Source: Pseudomonas alkylphenolica (GTDB lineage Bacteria; Pseudomonadota; Gammaproteobacteria; Pseudomonadales; Pseudomonadaceae). From it: DNA of 64,000 nucleotides. Of this stretch, positions 36,954-44,506 are shown in pieces (positions within the stretch are counted from its first letter, which is position 1; each line of letters begins with the position of its first letter). The position numbers and the translations under genes are program-made. The stretch is from assembly GCF_016009175.1 (NCBI RefSeq), contig NZ_JADUCM010000029.1, forward strand, positions 1-64,000, given 5' to 3'. A model generated the notes under the pieces. It made no database searches and had not been told where the DNA came from. It worked only from the letters and a program-made list of their open reading frames with translations.

Positions 36954-37664
36954 ATGAATACGTCCGGTGATCGTCTTAAAACCCTGCTGCTCGAATGCAA
37001 CCTGTCGCCTTCTGACTTTGCCCTGCAGCGCAAAGTTACGCCGCAGCACGTCAACAACTGGTTCAGGCGTGGTGTGCCCTTGGCGCGCCTCGATGAAATC
37101 GCCGAGTTGCTGTGCGTGTGCAGTAAATGGCTGCGCACTGGCGAAGGCCCCAAACACCCCACCCCCATGCCGCGCCTGAACGCGGCACTGCGTGCGCCCG
37201 GCCCAGCGCCGGTAGAACCGAGCCTGCTCGCTGCCCACAGCGCAGATGACATACAACTGCCCTTCTACGCCATGCAATCACGGCAACTCAGCCCCATCGC
37301 CAACCGTTACCTGCGCTTGCCGGCGCGTGCCCTCAGCGCCGTCGGCGTCGACCCTGGCAAGGCAATGTGCCTGACCATGCCGGCCAACAACATGAACCCC
37401 CTGCTACCGCGCGGCAGCCCGCTGGCCATCGACTGCAGCATGACCACCATAGTCGAGGGCGAGCTGTACGCCGTGTTGCACAACGGCCGCGTGCGCGTCC
37501 ACAGCCTCAGCCTGCGGCGCAACGGCGCCTTGCGCCTGCACAGTCACGACAGCGACGAGCACCCTACCGAGACCTACACCGCGACCCAGCGTAAAACGCA
37601 GAGGCTCAGCGTGTTGGGGTGGGTGTTCTGGTGGGGCCACTTGCGTAGCAACCGCCCGTCTTGA
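36954..37664 (+). CDS. XRE/S24-type transcriptional regulator with degenerate protease domain
   Basis: This 236-residue protein has an N-terminal helix-turn-helix (LQRKVTPQHVNNWFRRGVPLARLDEIAELL) and a C-terminal LexA/CI-like (S24) domain. The usual catalytic Ser motif (GDSMxP) reads PANNMNPLLPRG, and no clear catalytic Lys follows, so self-cleavage is unlikely. It sits immediately upstream of the island attachment site and may be resident. Its targets are unknown. Confidence 0.75.
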   Translation: MNTSGDRLKTLLLECNLSPSDFALQRKVTPQHVNNWFRRGVPLARLDEIAELLCVCSKWLRTGEGPKHPTPMPRLNAALRAPGPAPVEPSLLAAHSADDIQLPFYAMQSRQLSPIANRYLRLPARALSAVGVDPGKAMCLTMPANNMNPLLPRGSPLAIDCSMTTIVEGELYAVLHNGRVRVHSLSLRRNGALRLHSHDSDEHPTETYTATQRKTQRLSVLGWVFWWGHLRSNRPS

Positions 37665-37871
37665 GCGTTTGCTGCGCATTTTTTGCTGGGCAATGCGCCA
37701 CATACCCAGTATGCTACGCCGCACATTTGCTCCAGGTCGCAACGCCTACCTGAGAGCCTGGTGAGGCAACACACTGCTTGCCCACCCTGCCCCTTTCTGT
37801 CGGCCCTCGCGCCAGACAACGTTTTGAAGACGGTTGCGGCTTACCATAAATTAGCCAAAGCCGTCCCCTGG

Positions 37872-37897
37872 AAGCCGGCCACAAGCCGGCTTTTTAA
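37872..37897 (+). terminator. Rho-independent terminator overlapping the left attachment site
   Basis: AAGCCGGC-CACAA-GCCGGCTT followed by TTTAA forms a strong terminator. It ends whatever is transcribed from 37700-37870, where no protein gene is seen; a small RNA is possible. The region 37665-38049 otherwise holds the attachment core and the integrase leader. Confidence 0.75.
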
Positions 37898-37898
37898 T
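37879..37898. other. Left attachment-site core (attL) of the island
   Basis: CCACAAGCCGGCTTTTTAAT is repeated exactly at 51562-51581. The left copy is part of an intact terminator and lies 151 bases before the integrase start. Together the copies bracket the integrase, the IS element and the restriction operon. Confidence 0.75.
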
Positions 37899-38049
37899 TG
37901 TCCGAGATAATCCTATCCCGTTCGAGAATCTTCCTGATAGCTTAGCTATTCCGGGGGTTTCAGGCATTCCCCCGTCCAATGGTGTTCAATGCCATTTAGC
38001 CTCATCCGACGATGAAGTGGGGGGACAAAGGGACGACAGGGGAAATCCA

Positions 38050-38791
38050 ATGGGTAAGCTGAATCCGAAACAAGTCGAAAACCTAACCGAACCCGGCACC
38101 TATGAAGATGGTGATGGGCTTCGCTTGGTCGTCAAACCTATCGGGCGTAAATCCTGGCTGCTTCACTTCCAACTGGCGGGGCGTCGTAGGGAGATGGGCT
38201 TGGGCTCCTTTCCTGAGGTCAGTCTCAAGAAAGCCAGACAAGACGCCAGCGCCAAACGCAGCCAATTGAGCGATGGCATTGATCCCCTGGCAGCTAGAGA
38301 CATAGAGCGCGCTGCTCAACGGGAAGCCCAACGTGCAAGCGAAGCCAAGCAACTGAAGTTCGAGATGCTCGCAACGGAATACCGTGATGCTCACGGCGCG
38401 GCGTGGTCGGAGAAATGGCGTAAAGGCTGGCTGCGAAAGCTAGAGCTGTATGCGTTTGATCACATAGGCAAGCTGTCAGCCGAAGACATCGGCACTCCCG
38501 AAGTACTTATGGTGTTGCAACCCATCTGGGCCACCAAGACCAGAACCGCTGACGAGGTGCGTGGGCAAATTGAGCAGGTTCTGGATGCCGCCAAGGCACG
38601 TAATCTACGACAAGGTGAGAACCCTGCTCGCTGGCGCGGGCATTTAGAGAATCTGTTGAGCCGTGCTGAAAAGAAGAAGGCTCGGAAGCGTGAGCACTTT
38701 GAAGCTTTACGTTGGCAGGATGTGCCGGAGCTGATGATAAAGCTCAGGGTAAACTCCACACCTCCGTCTTGGGCCGCTCAACTGCTGATCA
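38050..38791 (+). pseudogene. P4-type tyrosine integrase, truncated by IS insertion
   Basis: The reading frame MGKLNPKQVENLTEPGTYEDG... carries the N-terminal DUF4102 arm (DGLRLVVKPIGRKSWLLHFQLAGRRREMGLGSFPEVSLKKAR) and the SAM-like core-binding domain. It is cut at codon ~247 by the IS3 element, after which 14 IS-derived codons lead to a stop at 38835. The catalytic R-H-R-Y domain is missing and not found elsewhere. AGGGGA precedes the start. Confidence 0.88.
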
Positions 38792-38853
38792 TGAATAGCC
38801 CCGGGTTTCGTAGACACCTCTTTGCCTTAAACTGAGGCCAATTAGGAGGTGCC

Positions 38854-39132
38854 ATGAGCAACCCGCGTTACCCCGAAGAATTCAAAATCCAAGCGGTCAA
38901 TCAAGTGACCGAAAAGAAGCTGCCTGTCGCTGATGTAGCGGCTCGTCTCGGCGTGTCGACGCATAGCCTCTATGCCTGGATAAAGCGCTACAGCAAACCT
39001 CAAGAAGAACGGCAGCAGGATGATGATCAGCACGCTGAGTTGCGTCGTCTTCGAGCGGAACTCAAGCGGGTGACTGAAGAGCGAGACATATTACAAAAGG
39101 CCGCCGCGTACTTTGCCAAGGAGTGCGGCTGA
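38854..39132 (+). CDS. IS3-family transposase OrfA
   Basis: This 92-residue protein has a helix-turn-helix (VADVAARLGVSTHSLYAWIKRY) and a leucine-zipper-like C-terminus (LRRLRAELKRVTEERDILQKAAAYF). AGGAGG precedes the ATG. It normally joins OrfB by a -1 frameshift in the 10-base overlap region to form the active transposase. Confidence 0.93.
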   Translation: MSNPRYPEEFKIQAVNQVTEKKLPVADVAARLGVSTHSLYAWIKRYSKPQEERQQDDDQHAELRRLRAELKRVTEERDILQKAAAYFAKECG

Positions 39133-40004
39133 AGTACGCCTTTATCAAACAGCGCGCGGGCGACTATTCGATTCGACGGCTTTGCGTGACGCTGAAAGTC
39201 CATCCCAGCGGTTATTACGCCTGGCTGTCTGAGCCGCAATCTGTACGAGCTAAAGACGATCAGCGACTGCTGGGTTTGATCAAGCACTCATGGCTGGAGA
39301 GCGGCGGCGTTTATGGGTATCGAAAAATCCATGATGATCTGCGCGAGGTCGGAGAAAACTGTGGTCGCCATCGTGTGGCGAGGCTGATGCGTTTTGAAGG
39401 GCTGCGCTCTCAGACAGGGTATCGACGTCGCCCTGGAAAGTACGGCGGTAAGCCAGCGGTAGCCTCACCCAATTTGCTGAAGCGCCAGTTCGATGTCGTA
39501 GAACCCAACAAGGCTTGGGTCACCGACATCACCTACATTCGCACGTATGAAGGCTGGCTGTATTTGGCAGTGGTGCTGGATCTGTTTTCTCGTCAGGTCG
39601 TTGGCTGGTCAATGAAGTCGCAGATGACCAGTGATTTGGCAATTGATGCGTTATTGATGGCGGTTTGGAGGCGTAAACCGAAACAGGAGGTGATGGTTCA
39701 CTCCGACCAAGGCAGCCAATACAGCAGCTCCGATTGGCGCAGCTTTTTGAAGGCGAACAATTTGGTTGCCAGCATGAGTCGTCGAGGCAACTGTCATGAC
39801 AATGCCGTGGCCGAGAGCTTTTTCCAGCTTCTGAAACGGGAACGGATCAAGCGGAAAATCTACCCCACACGCGAAGGTGCACGTAGTGATGTGTTTGATT
39901 ACATCGAGATGTTCTACAACGCGAAACGTCGTCATGGTTTCAACAATCAGCTGTCGCCGGTAGAGTTTGAAAAGCGTTACGCAATGAGCTTGCAGGGTGT
40001 CTAA
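39123..40004 (+). CDS. IS3-family transposase OrfB (DDE)
   Basis: This 293-residue rve/DDE integrase-core protein has WVTDITYIRTYEGWLYLAVVLDL (first Asp), VHSDQGSQYSS (second Asp) and NAVAESFFQLLKRE (Glu). It is intact, so the element may still be active. The stop codon lies in the right inverted repeat. Confidence 0.93.
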   Translation: MRLKYAFIKQRAGDYSIRRLCVTLKVHPSGYYAWLSEPQSVRAKDDQRLLGLIKHSWLESGGVYGYRKIHDDLREVGENCGRHRVARLMRFEGLRSQTGYRRRPGKYGGKPAVASPNLLKRQFDVVEPNKAWVTDITYIRTYEGWLYLAVVLDLFSRQVVGWSMKSQMTSDLAIDALLMAVWRRKPKQEVMVHSDQGSQYSSSDWRSFLKANNLVASMSRRGNCHDNAVAESFFQLLKRERIKRKIYPTREGARSDVFDYIEMFYNAKRRHGFNNQLSPVEFEKRYAMSLQGV

Positions 40005-40022
40005 AGAACCCGGGGCGATTCA

Positions 40023-40190
40023 ACCTTTTTGGTATCCCGAGGGATGCACAATCTGAGTGAGCTGAAATCCTTGTTGGATCGCCGCTCAACGTGGCAGCCT
40101 GCTGATACCGCTCGACACCAAGAAATACTGACTGCCTTAGAGAGGGTAGCCAAAAACTATGCCCTCGAACTCCCGACCCACTGGCTATAG
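40023..40190 (+). pseudogene. 3' remnant of an unidentified gene beside the IS
   Basis: A reading frame entering directly from the IS end continues ...FLVSRGMHNLSELKSLL...KNYALELPTHWL to a stop at 40190. It looks like the C-terminus of a deleted gene and is not integrase sequence. Its family is not recognised. Its presence fits an IS-mediated deletion that removed the integrase 3' half and most of this gene. Confidence 0.5.
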
Positions 40191-40267
40191 TCGCTTTATC
40201 TAAAAGTCTGCATATCCACAGACACCTAAAAGCAAAACGGGCTAATAGGAACATCAGAGAGCAATCA

Positions 40268-43168
40268 ATGCCGACTATTGAATCGAAAGGTACGCTCACC
40301 CCTCACCACGCCAAGTATTTTGCTTGGGAGCTAACACGTCGCCGTGCAGCCAGCGAGGAGGACCGGCTTTCCCAGTCGCTTTTCGATGCCAGTGTCGACC
40401 TCAACCCTCATCAGATTGATGCCGCCCTTTTTGCCCTGCAAAACCCACTGAGCAAAGGCGTGATGCTGGCTGATGAAGTCGGTCTGGGTAAAACGATTGA
40501 AGCCGCCCTGGTCTTAGGACAGCTCTGGGCCGAACGCCGTCGCCGCCTCTTGGTTATCTGCCCTGCGGCACTGCGCAAACAATGGGCGCAGGAGCTTTCC
40601 GACAAATTCAATTTGCCCGCCCAAGTGCTGGATGCCCGCACCTGGAAACAGCTTCGCCAAGACGGCATTTACGATCCGTTGGACCGCGACGTTATCAGCA
40701 TCATGTCACTCCACTTCGCTGCGCGTATGGAGGAGCAGCTAGGCAATGTTCCCTGGGATTTAGTCGTCATCGATGAAGCCCACAAGCTGCGTAATGCCCA
40801 CCGAAAAAGCAACGAAACGGGGCAATCCCTCAAGCGCTCACTGGCCGGGCGACGCAAGCTCTTACTAACTGCCACACCGTTGCAGAACTCACTCATGGAG
40901 CTGTATGGGCTCAGCTCGCTGATTGACGAGGACATCTTCGGCGATGAGCGCAGCTTTCGTGCTCAGTACAACAATACTGATGGTGACCTGGCAGCTTTAC
41001 GCCGTCGTTTGCAACACTTCATCAAGCGCACCCTGCGTAGGGACGTACTTGAGTACGTGCCCTACACCCAGCGCCATGCGCTGACCACACCATTTACCCC
41101 GAGCGATGACGAGCAGAGGCTTTACGACCTCATCTCCGCGTATCTGCACCGCGACTTCAGCTATGGTTTCCCACAGCGCCAGAAACATCTCGTGGCCCTT
41201 ATTCTGCGCAAGCTGCTGGCCTCGTCCACGGAGGCTGTAGTCGCCACGCTGCAAGCCATCAAAGCACGCCTGCAGAAATTGCTGGACCGCCAGAGCATCG
41301 ATGAGGAATGGTTCGAGCACCTGATAGAAGAAGACGACCTAGAGGAAGACCTTCTCGAAGCAGCGGAAGAGTCTGCCAACTATGAGGCCCATGACTCAGC
41401 CAACAAAGTCGACTTCGATCTGCTGAGTAAAGAAATCGCAGAGCTCGATGTTTATATCGAGATCGCTCACAACATTCGTGAAGACCAAAAATCCTTCGCC
41501 CTGCTGAACGCGTTGGAGCAAGGCTTCGCACGTATGTCTGGCATGGGCGCACCGCGTAAGGCGGTGATCTTCACTGAATCTCGTCGCACCCAGGAATACT
41601 TGGCCCGTTTTCTCGAAGCTCATGGTCACGCTGGCAAGATTGTCACTTTCAGCGGTGGCAATCAGGGTGAAGCCGCTACCGGCATCTATCAGCGCTGGCT
41701 GGCTCGCTACCATGGCAGCGACCGCGTCACCGGCTCCCCCGCCATCGACCGCCGTACTGCGCTGATCGACCACTTCAGAGATAATGCCGAAATCCTAATT
41801 GCCACCGAGGCGGCCGCCGAAGGTGTGAACCTGCAGTTCTGCTCCCTGGTGGTGAACTACGACCTGCCCTGGAACCCCCAGCGCGTAGAGCAACGCATTG
41901 GTCGCTGCCATCGCTACGGGCAGCGCTTTGACGTGGTTGTGATCAATTTCCTCAACCAACGTAATGCCGCAGACCAGCGCGTACTGGAGCTACTGCAGGA
42001 CAAGCTTCACCTGTTCGATGGTGTCTTCGGTGCGTCTGACCAAGTACTCGGCAGGATCGAAATCGGCATCGACTTCGAGAAGCGCATTGCCGAAATCTAC
42101 GACCGCTGCCGCACGCCTCAAGAGATCGACGCCGCTTTCGCCAGCTTGCGCGAGGAACTGGATGCAGATATCCAGGCACGCATGCTGGAAACCGAAAAGC
42201 TCCTGCTGGAAAATTTCGATGCAGACATCCACAGCCTACTTAAAACCCACAAAGAACGCGCTGAAAGCCAACTAGATAGAATCACGCGTCTTTTTTGGCA
42301 GCTGACCCAGTACATCCTGGCAGAACAAGCAAGGTTCGACAGCAAGTTACTAACCTTCGACCTTAGCCTACCGCCCCTCCCCCAGATCGCAACCGGGCAC
42401 TACCAGCTCATTCGCAAGGGCGAGCTGGCAAAGCAAGCTCAGATTGAGAACACTCGAATCTACCGCCTGACGCACCCGTTGGGCGAATACGTATTAGATC
42501 AAGGACGTAATGCTCCTGCCCCCACAGCGACTCTGCGCTTCAGTTATGCGCTATGGCTGGAAAGCCGTAACCCGCGTATCAGCGTCATTGAGCAGCTGGT
42601 CGGTCAGCAGGGCTGGCTGCAACTCAACTTGCTAGAGCTCGACAGCTTCCAGCATGAGGAACACCTGGTATTCACCGCAATGGCAGATACCGGCGAGTTG
42701 CTTGACCAGGAAACCTGCGAGAAACTCTTCCAGCTTTCTGCCACAGCCGAGCCAACCCATGCCACGCCCCCAGATGATCTGCATGGCAACGCCCGTCGCC
42801 AGCTCGATGCAGCATTGAGCCAGGCGCTGGAGCAGAACGACAAATTCTTCCAGCAGGAGCGTGAAAAACTTGATGCCTGGGCCGAAGACCGCATCCTCGC
42901 TGCCGAACAGGCACTACAAGACACCAAACTCAAGCTGAAAGGCCTAAAGCGGCAAGCCCGTACCGCCCAGAGCATGGACGAAGCACGCCGTCTCCAGGAC
43001 GACATTCGCAAGGTGGAAGGCGAACAACGCCGCCAGCGCCAAGAGATCTTCTCCGTGGAGGACGAGATCGAAGCACGACGTGATGCACTCATCGAGGCAC
43101 TTGAGAAACGCCTGCACCGTTCCAGCCGTACTCATGCGCTCTTTACCATTCACTGGGCAGTCGCCTGA
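40268..43168 (+). CDS. SNF2/RapA-like helicase of the defence operon
   Basis: This 966-residue superfamily 2 ATPase has Walker A DEVGLGKT (residues 69-76), DEAH (169-172) followed by KLRNAHRKS, ATPLQN, and a helicase C domain ending QRIGRCHRYGQ near 543. The C-terminal ~350 residues include a charged coiled coil (LEQNDKFFQQEREKLDAWAEDRIL...). It is related to SNF2 proteins such as RapA and DISARM DrmD. It precedes fic, mod and res, so it probably remodels or translocates DNA in the same system. Confidence 0.85.
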   Translation: MPTIESKGTLTPHHAKYFAWELTRRRAASEEDRLSQSLFDASVDLNPHQIDAALFALQNPLSKGVMLADEVGLGKTIEAALVLGQLWAERRRRLLVICPAALRKQWAQELSDKFNLPAQVLDARTWKQLRQDGIYDPLDRDVISIMSLHFAARMEEQLGNVPWDLVVIDEAHKLRNAHRKSNETGQSLKRSLAGRRKLLLTATPLQNSLMELYGLSSLIDEDIFGDERSFRAQYNNTDGDLAALRRRLQHFIKRTLRRDVLEYVPYTQRHALTTPFTPSDDEQRLYDLISAYLHRDFSYGFPQRQKHLVALILRKLLASSTEAVVATLQAIKARLQKLLDRQSIDEEWFEHLIEEDDLEEDLLEAAEESANYEAHDSANKVDFDLLSKEIAELDVYIEIAHNIREDQKSFALLNALEQGFARMSGMGAPRKAVIFTESRRTQEYLARFLEAHGHAGKIVTFSGGNQGEAATGIYQRWLARYHGSDRVTGSPAIDRRTALIDHFRDNAEILIATEAAAEGVNLQFCSLVVNYDLPWNPQRVEQRIGRCHRYGQRFDVVVINFLNQRNAADQRVLELLQDKLHLFDGVFGASDQVLGRIEIGIDFEKRIAEIYDRCRTPQEIDAAFASLREELDADIQARMLETEKLLLENFDADIHSLLKTHKERAESQLDRITRLFWQLTQYILAEQARFDSKLLTFDLSLPPLPQIATGHYQLIRKGELAKQAQIENTRIYRLTHPLGEYVLDQGRNAPAPTATLRFSYALWLESRNPRISVIEQLVGQQGWLQLNLLELDSFQHEEHLVFTAMADTGELLDQETCEKLFQLSATAEPTHATPPDDLHGNARRQLDAALSQALEQNDKFFQQEREKLDAWAEDRILAAEQALQDTKLKLKGLKRQARTAQSMDEARRLQDDIRKVEGEQRRQRQEIFSVEDEIEARRDALIEALEKRLHRSSRTHALFTIHWAVA

Positions 43169-43170
43169 TA

Positions 43171-43283
43171 TGTCGCAAAAAACCGATTTCAAGAACATGT
43201 TTTGCGAACATGTCGCCACCAGCGACACAAGAACAAAACATGTCGCAGAAATCAAAAAACAGCGACACGTAAAGGACACATGT
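43171..43283. promoter_or_regulatory. Operator-like repeat array upstream of fic
   Basis: TGTCGC occurs at 43171, 43211 and 43241, its complement GCGACA at 43222 and 43262, and ACATGT at 43195, 43208 and 43278. TGTCGC-CACCA-GCGACA (43211-43227) is a perfect palindrome. The array fills the gap between the helicase stop and fic and is unlike neighbouring coding sequence, so it is probably a regulator or protein-binding site array. Confidence 0.65.
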
Positions 43284-43302
43284 TTACACTGACGCCACGA
43301 AA

Positions 43303-43326
43303 AAGGGCGCTCTGATGAGCGCCCTT
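43303..43326 (+). terminator. Hairpin before fic
   Basis: AAGGGCGCTC-TGAT-GAGCGCCCTT is a perfect 10-bp stem followed by GCCTTT. It may end the helicase transcript or an RNA from the repeat array. Confidence 0.6.
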
Positions 43327-43364
43327 GCCTTTAGGTGGATACCCCAAGGACCAGGCTATCATCC

Positions 43365-44486
43365 ATGACTGCATCCCACTTCCCCTGGCAGGCCGACAAG
43401 CCCTATAACCAGCTTCCGCCCTTGCCACCGGCGGCCGAGCTTGAAACCCGCGCAGTGCTCAAACTCTGTATTAAGGCGCGCACAGCCTTAGCCGAATTGA
43501 AACAGGCAGCCGAGCTGATCCCTAACCAGACAATGCTGATCAACACCATCCCGTTGCTGGAAGCCAAGGACAGTTTGGAGATCGAAAGTATCGTCACCAC
43601 CACGGATTTGCTCTTCCAGCACGTCCAAGATGGCGACAACCATGCCGACCCCGCGACCAAGGAAGCCCTGCGCTACCGCAAGGCCCTACATCAAGGCTAC
43701 CAGTCGCTGGCCGAGCGCCCACTCTCCACCGGCACAGCAGTCGAGATTTGTCGCACGCTCAAGGGCGTGAACATGGATATACGCCGGGTGCCAGGTACCC
43801 AGTTGGCCAATGACCGTACCGGCGAGATCATCTACACCCCACCGGAGGGTGAGGATCGCTTGCGTGACCTGCTCGCCAACTGGGAGCGTTTCCTGCACAA
43901 CGAGACTGACCTGGACCCACTGGTGCGCATGGCTGTTGGCCATTATCAGTTCGAAGCCATTCACCCGTTCACCGACGGCAATGGCCGTACTGGGCGAGTG
44001 CTCAATACCCTGTACCTAATCCAGGAAGGTCTGCTGAATCTGCCGATTCTCTACCTTAGCCGTTACATCATTGCGCATAGAGCCGATTACTACCGTCTGC
44101 TGCTCGATGTTACCCGCGAGCAAGCCTGGGAGCCTTGGCTGCTGTACATGCTCAGCGCCGTGGAAGAAACCGCCCGCTGGACCAGCACCAAAATTGCTGC
44201 CATCCGCAACCTGTCCGAGCACACCACCCAGTTTGTTCGCGAGCATCTGCCGAAAACCTATTCCCGCGAGCTGGTGGACGTAATTTTCGAGCAGCCCTAC
44301 TGCCGCATCAGCAACGTCGTCGACAAGCAGATTGCTCAGCGCCAAGCCGCCTCGCGCTACCTCAAAGAGCTGGTCGTCATTGGCGTTCTGCAAGAGGTGC
44401 AGGTCGGCAAGGAAAAGCTCTTTATCCATCCCAAGCTGATGCAGTTACTAATTCGCGACAACAACGACTTCAAGCCCTACGCCTGA
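43365..44486 (+). CDS. Fic family protein
   Basis: This 373-residue protein has an N-terminal Fic_N domain and the catalytic motif HPFTDGNGRTGR (His at residue 200), complete for AMP transfer from ATP to target hydroxyls. The N-terminal helix DSLEIESIVTT sits where class II Fic proteins carry the inhibitory (S/T)xxxE(G/N) motif; the final position is Ser here. The C-terminal region resembles a winged helix (YCRISNVVDKQIAQRQAASRYLKELVVIGVLQE), so DNA binding or self-regulation is possible. An alternative GTG start is at 43335. Confidence 0.85.
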   Translation: MTASHFPWQADKPYNQLPPLPPAAELETRAVLKLCIKARTALAELKQAAELIPNQTMLINTIPLLEAKDSLEIESIVTTTDLLFQHVQDGDNHADPATKEALRYRKALHQGYQSLAERPLSTGTAVEICRTLKGVNMDIRRVPGTQLANDRTGEIIYTPPEGEDRLRDLLANWERFLHNETDLDPLVRMAVGHYQFEAIHPFTDGNGRTGRVLNTLYLIQEGLLNLPILYLSRYIIAHRADYYRLLLDVTREQAWEPWLLYMLSAVEETARWTSTKIAAIRNLSEHTTQFVREHLPKTYSRELVDVIFEQPYCRISNVVDKQIAQRQAASRYLKELVVIGVLQEVQVGKEKLFIHPKLMQLLIRDNNDFKPYA

Positions 44487-44506
44487 CCCATTTTTGAGAA
44501 GCACAT

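Larger units (their letters stand above)
38792..40022 (+). mobile_element. IS3-family insertion sequence (1231 bp)
   Basis: 27-base terminal inverted repeats (38792-38818 and 39996-40022) begin TGAAT and contain GCCCCGGGTT and TAGACACC, with 3-4 mismatches. It encodes overlapping orfA and orfB. The flanks (TCA before, ACC after) show no 3-4 base target duplication, pointing to a later deletion next to the element. Confidence 0.92.

Noticed and set aside
37683..37910. A 75-codon frame before the attachment site
   Set aside because: It overlaps the terminator, lacks a ribosome-binding site and shows no recognisable family.
37665..38049. A tRNA or tmRNA gene as integration target
   Set aside because: No T-loop consensus, acceptor pairing or CCA end could be found; CGGGGG...CCCCCG at about 37950 is only a simple hairpin.
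38788..40026. Target-site duplication of the IS3 element
   Set aside because: The flanking bases (ATCA left, ACCT right) do not match for 3 or 4 bases.
43080..43292. A 70-codon frame across the helicase end and repeat array
   Set aside because: It overlaps the helicase in another phase and is made of the repeat elements; no start signal is seen.
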